A DNA stretch of 7,243 nt from Pseudomonadota bacterium (GTDB lineage Bacteria; Pseudomonadota; Alphaproteobacteria; UBA9655): positions 1 through 7,243 of the forward strand of contig JAKBAL010000107.1 in the NCBI GenBank assembly GCA_021809225.1. The letters run 5' to 3'. Positions 4,694-7,243 of the stretch are shown here, piece after piece (within the stretch, counting starts at the first letter, position 1; every line of letters starts with the position of its first letter). The notes below the pieces were generated by a model that saw only the letters and a list, made by a program, of their open reading frames with translations, had not been told where the DNA came from and did no database searches. The position numbers and the translations under genes are program-made.

Positions 4694-5526
4694 TTTAATT
4701 TAAAATAATTCCTAATTGCTTGATATACATCTAATTGCCCCCCCCATAAGTCTATTTGGGTTTTTACCTTATAGTCTTCGTAGCTATCGCAGAAGAAGTT
4801 ATGGTAAAACATGTGATAGGCATCTGAAAAATTTTTTTTGGAGCCACTATTCGGGTGGGTATCTAAGAATATCTGTGCTGATTTTAAGAGTACTTGGAGT
4901 AGTTTTGGATATTTTTTAAACTCCTCTCTATTATTGGTAGACATCGGGCATCCTATACATCCCAATCTGCGTTTTACTTGGAACTTGCCTTGCTCATCAT
5001 AGTAGAGTGGATGGCATTGGATATTTCTCTCTTTAATGAATCTTTCCACATCCTTATCTGTCCAATCCAAAATAGGGAGATAAACCTTTACTCTTTCCTT
5101 CTTGCTATAAACTCTGCATATCTCCGGTTCGTGATACCTCTTTGCCCTCGCAGAGGATTCTGCTCTTCTCACACCTTGGATAGCTCTATTGAGAACCTTG
5201 TACTCTTTAAGTTCGGAGCAACAGAATCTTGCTCTTCGTGTCGGCCATCCTTTAGCCCTTATGATTTGAGAGAAACTCCTCTTTGGTTGCAATATCTCAA
5301 CACTCTTACTCTTGCAGTGCCGGATAGTACCAGGGGGATCAATAGTAGTGTTTTTATAGATAGCCCTAAAAGGAATGCCGGCCATCTTCGCTAACTCTAA
5401 AATCACATCCGAGTCTTTACCTCCGGAGTAAGAGAGTTCTATCTCTTCGTCTTGGGGAATAGACTGTAGTAATTTTACAGCTCGCTCAACCTTTCGGTCA
5501 TAATCATCAGCGTATATTACTTCCAT
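4690..5526 (-). CDS. PAPS-reductase-family PP-loop protein with Fe-S cysteine pattern (278 aa)
   Basis: A member of the adenine-nucleotide alpha-hydrolase superfamily, which includes CysH and DndC. Seen: the PP-loop SYSGGKDSD (residues 32-40) for ATP or PAPS; KNTTIDPPGTIRH (58-70), where relatives have 'dTG-e-PeT'; RFCCSELK (100-107); and GCIGCP (189-194). Cys102-Cys103 and Cys190/Cys193 reproduce the CC-X(~87)-CxxC pattern by which APS reductases, and similarly DndC, hold a 4Fe-4S cluster. The C-terminal ECG(I/L)H catalytic motif of true sulfonucleotide reductases is not seen; the tail is Trp/Gly-rich and basic. That argues against plain sulfate reduction. The TGA forms an ATGA joint with the radical SAM gene, implying coupled translation. 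Two 8-base homopolymers lie in the 3' third. No dndD or dndE homologue is visible. Confidence 0.9.
   Translation of the reverse strand: MEVIYADDYDRKVERAVKLLQSIPQDEEIELSYSGGKDSDVILELAKMAGIPFRAIYKNTTIDPPGTIRHCKSKSVEILQPKRSFSQIIRAKGWPTRRARFCCSELKEYKVLNRAIQGVRRAESSARAKRYHEPEICRVYSKKERVKVYLPILDWTDKDVERFIKERNIQCHPLYYDEQGKFQVKRRLGCIGCPMSTNNREEFKKYPKLLQVLLKSAQIFLDTHPNSGSKKNFSDAYHMFYHNFFCDSYEDYKVKTQIDLWGGQLDVYQAIRNYFKLK
4738..4745 (-). repeat. G8 homopolymer (minus strand) in the PAPS-reductase-like gene
   Basis: Eight consecutive G on the minus strand encode part of Trp261-Gly-Gly, 15 codons before the stop. Loss or gain of one base would lead quickly to a stop and separate this gene from the ATGA joint with the radical SAM gene. 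Confidence 0.85.
4832..4839 (-). repeat. A8 homopolymer (minus strand) in the PAPS-reductase-like gene
   Basis: Eight A, directly followed by five T, on the minus strand encode Ser-Lys-Lys-Asn-Phe near residue 230. This is a second slip-prone tract in the same gene. Confidence 0.8.
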
Positions 5527-5527
5527 A

Positions 5528-5803
5528 TCATTCGGCTATAAATCCGTTCTTGATCGCCGTACTCTTCTCCATCCAAACTATCTCTCCTCTGCCTATCTTC
5601 ACTCTGAGAATCTCCAGCTTCTTCCGTTTGATTTTCTCCATATCCATAAACTTGGTTGTATTAGCATCTACCCATACCGGAATGGTCTTCTTCTGCTCTT
5701 CCAACTCCTTCGCTTGCCTTAGAGCCTCTTCAGCTCTCTCCTTATACATTCTTGTACTTGAGAATCCTTCGGTCAAGTACTGTACTCCTTCCAATTCTTC
5801 CAT
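5528..5803 (-). CDS. Hypothetical coiled-coil protein (91 aa)
   Basis: Not recognised. Residues 19-40 (MYKERAEEALRQAKELEE and on) form a charged helix with coiled-coil character. It is followed by a strand IPVWVDANTTKFMD (41-54), a basic stretch KIKRKKLEILRVK (57-69) and a final 'WMEKSTAIKNGFIAE'. The shape, helix then a short basic alpha/beta unit, could suit a small nucleic-acid or protein adaptor, but that is a guess. It lies between the membrane microprotein (3-base gap) and the PAPS-reductase-like gene (1-base gap). Only a weak ribosome site (AGAG) is visible. Confidence 0.82.
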   Translation of the reverse strand: MEELEGVQYLTEGFSSTRMYKERAEEALRQAKELEEQKKTIPVWVDANTTKFMDMEKIKRKKLEILRVKIGRGEIVWMEKSTAIKNGFIAE

Positions 5804-5806
5804 ATC

Positions 5807-5929
5807 TTACTCTTTTATCCATTCAACCATAATCTTGTGCAGACTGAATATCGCATCGGTAATCAGTATGCATAGTTTCCATAGCGGGTAGGTTAAAGTC
5901 ATTACCAGGATGTATACTATTGTTCGCAT
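5807..5929 (-). CDS. 40-aa single-helix membrane microprotein
   Basis: A short frame filling an apparent gap of 113 bases. It starts 13 bases inside the previous gene and stops three bases before the next, as expected of a real gene in this packed array. Residues 3-24 (TIVYILVMTLTYPLWKLCIL) are strongly hydrophobic and should span the inner membrane; the rest is an amphipathic helix with an acidic/basic end (KIMVEWIKE). The short N-terminus with one Arg does not clearly set the topology. No lipobox or cleavage site. Holin-like or regulator roles are possible for such proteins, but a holin usually sits with lysis genes, which are absent here. Function unknown. Confidence 0.68.
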   Translation of the reverse strand: MRTIVYILVMTLTYPLWKLCILITDAIFSLHKIMVEWIKE

Positions 5930-6147
5930 TCGTTTTCAGCCTTCCATTTTTCCAAGCGGTCCCCATAACCCTCAGCTATGAGGATATCCTCACACTCCTC
6001 TTGGAGCAACTCTTGCATCAGCTTCGCTCCGGCTTTTGCTCCCTCCTTGAAAATCTTTCTCTCTTCGCCTGTGTAACCACAATTTTCGAGCATTTGCTTA
6101 ACTCCAGCTTTTGCTTTTTCGCTAAATTTTTTCTCAATCTCGTCCAT
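5917..6147 (-). CDS. Helical protein with an internal repeat (76 aa)
   Basis: Not recognised. It is nearly all helix and acidic. Two segments repeat 25 residues apart: FSEKAKAGVKQMLE (8-21) and FKEGAKAGAKLMQE (33-46), sharing F-x-E-x-A-K-A-G-x-K-x-M, so it probably arose by duplication and folds as a helical hairpin. Three of the four cysteines (23, 52 and 74) are scattered and do not form a metal site; the tail is GYGDRLEKWKAENECEQ. The start at 6147 has no ribosome site and overlaps the end of the Cys-rich gene by 14 bases. Alternative starts were not found closer to the upstream stop. Confidence 0.8.
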   Translation of the reverse strand: MDEIEKKFSEKAKAGVKQMLENCGYTGEERKIFKEGAKAGAKLMQELLQEECEDILIAEGYGDRLEKWKAENECEQ

Positions 6148-6313
6148 AATTTTTGCAATCTGTTTTTTCGTTTAAAATAAATCTCGTTTCCGCGTATTTA
6201 CATTCCCCCAATATAGGCTCTCCCTTAACTGAGAGGAACTCATTTTCCACTACCTTGCAATGTCTGCAAGTGCGATGCGTATTCGTTGGGACAACCTTTG
6301 ATACTCTTGCCAT
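6134..6313 (-). CDS. 59-aa cysteine-motif microprotein
   Basis: A gene just short of 60 codons between the helicase loader and the helical-repeat gene. Its ATG shares one base with the loader's TAA (TAATG), with AGGAAG just upstream. The protein has CRHC (residues 16-19), then GEC (36-38) and TDC (51-53), with FILNEKTDCKNY (45-56) near the end. This 'C..C ... G.C ... flLN..t-C..y' order fits a family of small phage proteins that I know by layout only, thought to bind a metal through four cysteines. Role unknown; being directly coupled to the helicase loader it should be made together with the replication proteins. Confidence 0.8.
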   Translation of the reverse strand: MARVSKVVPTNTHRTCRHCKVVENEFLSVKGEPILGECKYAETRFILNEKTDCKNYGRD

Positions 6314-7023
6314 TACTTCCTGAAACTCTCTATTGAGTAGAACATCTTGGCATAGCTGTTAAGGCGGTCAATAATTCGGTCATCGTACTTCTGCCTTAGC
6401 TCATCCATCGTCTCGATATTGGTGGTGATTATCGTTATCAACCCCTTCTCGTATCTGTCATGGAGAAGTTTCGCCATCGGCTTGGTTACTGTACCGAAAT
6501 CCTTGAATACATCCTCCTCCATTCCCAGGTCATCGATGAAGAGAATCTTGCATACGGGCTGTAAGGGCTCATTGAATCTTTTGACCATCTTCTCTCCGGT
6601 GTAGATATCCCATTTCTCTCCATCTTCCCGGAACCGGTAATAATCTCCGATGTACTTGGCTGAAATCTGCATCGTATAGCCGAAGTAGGAGGTGGAGTTA
6701 AACAGGCTCTGCAATGTTGCAGTAATGGTTGTCTTTCCAATGCCCGTAGGGCCGCCTAAAATCAATCCTCTCTTCGTAGATGATGAGTTACATAACCAAT
6801 GGGCTAATCCTTTAAATTTCGGCTCAAAAAAGGCCATATCTTTAGGATGTTGCCCCGTTCGTTTGATAACCTCTCCGATATAGTGGCCTTTTAACCTCTG
6901 AAAGACCACTTCTGTCTTCTCCGGACTAAAAATCGGAGATAGTCGGATAGCTTCTGTTAGGGTTTCGGTATTGTGAGTGGTCAGTAGTTGGCCAACTCTT
7001 TGCACTTTGCTGTCTTGTTTCAT
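6313..7023 (-). CDS. DnaC/IstB-like helicase loader ATPase (236 aa)
   Basis: An AAA+ ATPase that should load the replicative DnaB-type helicase onto phage origin DNA. Seen: Walker A GPTGIGKTT (residues 91-99, with Lys97), Walker B ILFIDDLG (160-167), sensor 1 ITIITTN (196-202) and DDRIIDRL (214-221), which contains candidate arginine-finger residues. The N-terminal 85 residues form a helical part that in DnaC-like loaders contacts the helicase or the initiator. Length is normal. The ATG at 7023 lies 98 bases inside the upstream replication gene. An alternative GTG at codon 39 with GGAG upstream would avoid the overlap, but residues 20-36 read like real protein. It follows a replisome-organiser gene, the usual phage replication pair. 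Confidence 0.9.
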   Translation of the reverse strand: MKQDSKVQRVGQLLTTHNTETLTEAIRLSPIFSPEKTEVVFQRLKGHYIGEVIKRTGQHPKDMAFFEPKFKGLAHWLCNSSSTKRGLILGGPTGIGKTTITATLQSLFNSTSYFGYTMQISAKYIGDYYRFREDGEKWDIYTGEKMVKRFNEPLQPVCKILFIDDLGMEEDVFKDFGTVTKPMAKLLHDRYEKGLITIITTNIETMDELRQKYDDRIIDRLNSYAKMFYSIESFRK

Positions 7024-7243
7024 TTCTCTGGATTATTTCATCGTTCCATGATTGATTGTTCAGATAGGTGAGGGGGTCCTTTCGGTAGGTCTTGTCCGGA
7101 GTGCTATCCACATAGGCTTGGAGAGTTGCGAAGATTTTCTCCTTATCCGCTTTAGAGAGTTTCAAAAACTTGGCTCTAACCTTGACCTTATTGTTTTTCT
7201 TATCGTACATCTCCCAAAATCTCTCAAACTCCTTTTCGACTTC
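6926..7243 (-). CDS. Phage replication initiator / replisome organiser, C-terminal part, cut by window edge
   Basis: 105 codons are visible and the frame is open at the right edge, so the start and any N-terminal winged-helix DNA-binding domain are outside. The visible part is the well-known C-terminal tail of phage initiators: FERFWEMYDKK (residues 6-16 of the fragment), then LKLSKADKEKIFATL, AYVDSTPDK and RKDPLTYLNNQSWNDEII. That 'FwemYdkK ... kLs--dkekI ... stpdk-yrK-P-tYLNn-sWnDEi' order is shared by many replication proteins in Bacteroidota phages. Relatives usually end soon after WNDEII; here about 31 more residues run to the stop in a frame overlapping the helicase loader by 98 bases, and they look low in complexity of function (Ser/Pro/Asn-rich). 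The Met at 7210 is internal, not the start. Confidence 0.82.
   Translation of the reverse strand, partial: EVEKEFERFWEMYDKKNNKVKVRAKFLKLSKADKEKIFATLQAYVDSTPDKTYRKDPLTYLNNQSWNDEIIQRNETRQQSAKSWPTTDHSQYRNPNRSYPTISDF

Noticed and set aside
4978..5394. 138-codon plus-strand open frame
   Set aside because: It is opposite the PAPS-reductase-like gene and is an antisense by-product of its codon use.
4690..5526. Complete phosphorothioation (Dnd) system
   Set aside because: Only a DndC/CysH-like protein is present; no DndA, DndD or DndE homologue can be seen in the window.
5550..6180. Two plus-strand frames rich in Leu/Phe/Ser
   Set aside because: They are antisense to coiled-coil and helical genes; Glu/Lys-rich helices give Phe/Leu-rich antisense frames.
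6486..6740. 84-codon minus-strand frame inside the helicase loader
   Set aside because: It is an alternate frame across the Walker A to Walker B region and is Ser/Pro/Arg-rich with no motif.
1..7243. CRISPR array, tRNA gene, insertion sequence or attachment site
   Set aside because: No spaced direct repeats, cloverleaf, transposase or inverted terminal repeats were noticed; nearly every base lies within a supported gene.

Overview
The window looks like a piece of a tailed bacteriophage (or prophage) early/replication region. Every gene I can support lies on the minus strand. The genes are short and packed almost without gaps, with ATGA, TAATG and TGATG start/stop overlaps throughout. Recognisable members are typical of phage DNA-metabolism modules: a replisome-organiser C-terminus, a DnaC/IstB-type helicase loader, a PAPS-reductase-family protein, a radical SAM protein, an HNH endonuclease, DUF551-like proteins and the N-terminus of a ThyX-type thymidylate synthase. 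The overall AT-rich composition, the small gene families (for example those carrying YAGMAMQG or ICTS...QS..LL..GL) and the scarcity of Shine-Dalgarno (SD) sites on many genes recall phages of gut Bacteroidota. That host is an inference from memory, and a few strong SD sites leave other hosts possible.

Reading in the direction of transcription (right to left): 7243-6926 is the end of a replication initiator. 7023-6313 is the helicase loader. 6313-5528 holds four small proteins (Cys-rich, helical repeat, one-helix membrane, coiled coil). 5526-3764 is a translationally coupled pair: a PP-loop PAPS-reductase-like protein with an Fe-S cysteine pattern, then a radical SAM enzyme. 3762-1939 is a string of small unrecognised or family-only phage proteins, including two microproteins with zinc-ribbon-like cysteines. 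1942-340 contains two DUF551-like genes on either side of an HNH endonuclease, plus unknowns. 356-213 is another Cys-rich microprotein. 226-2 is the ThyX start, running off the left edge.

The replication genes probably load the replicative helicase at a phage origin, and ThyX would supply dTMP. The PAPS-reductase-like/radical SAM pair is the most interesting unit. It keeps the ATP-binding SGGKDS loop and the CC...CxxC cluster pattern but shows no ECG(I/L)H tail, which argues against ordinary sulfate assimilation and suggests sulfur or nucleotide chemistry on DNA, RNA or a small molecule. Five genes of 40-59 codons were found by reading the spaces between the longer frames. With them, there is no gap longer than 9 bases anywhere, and no internal promoter, terminator, tRNA, CRISPR array or insertion sequence was seen.
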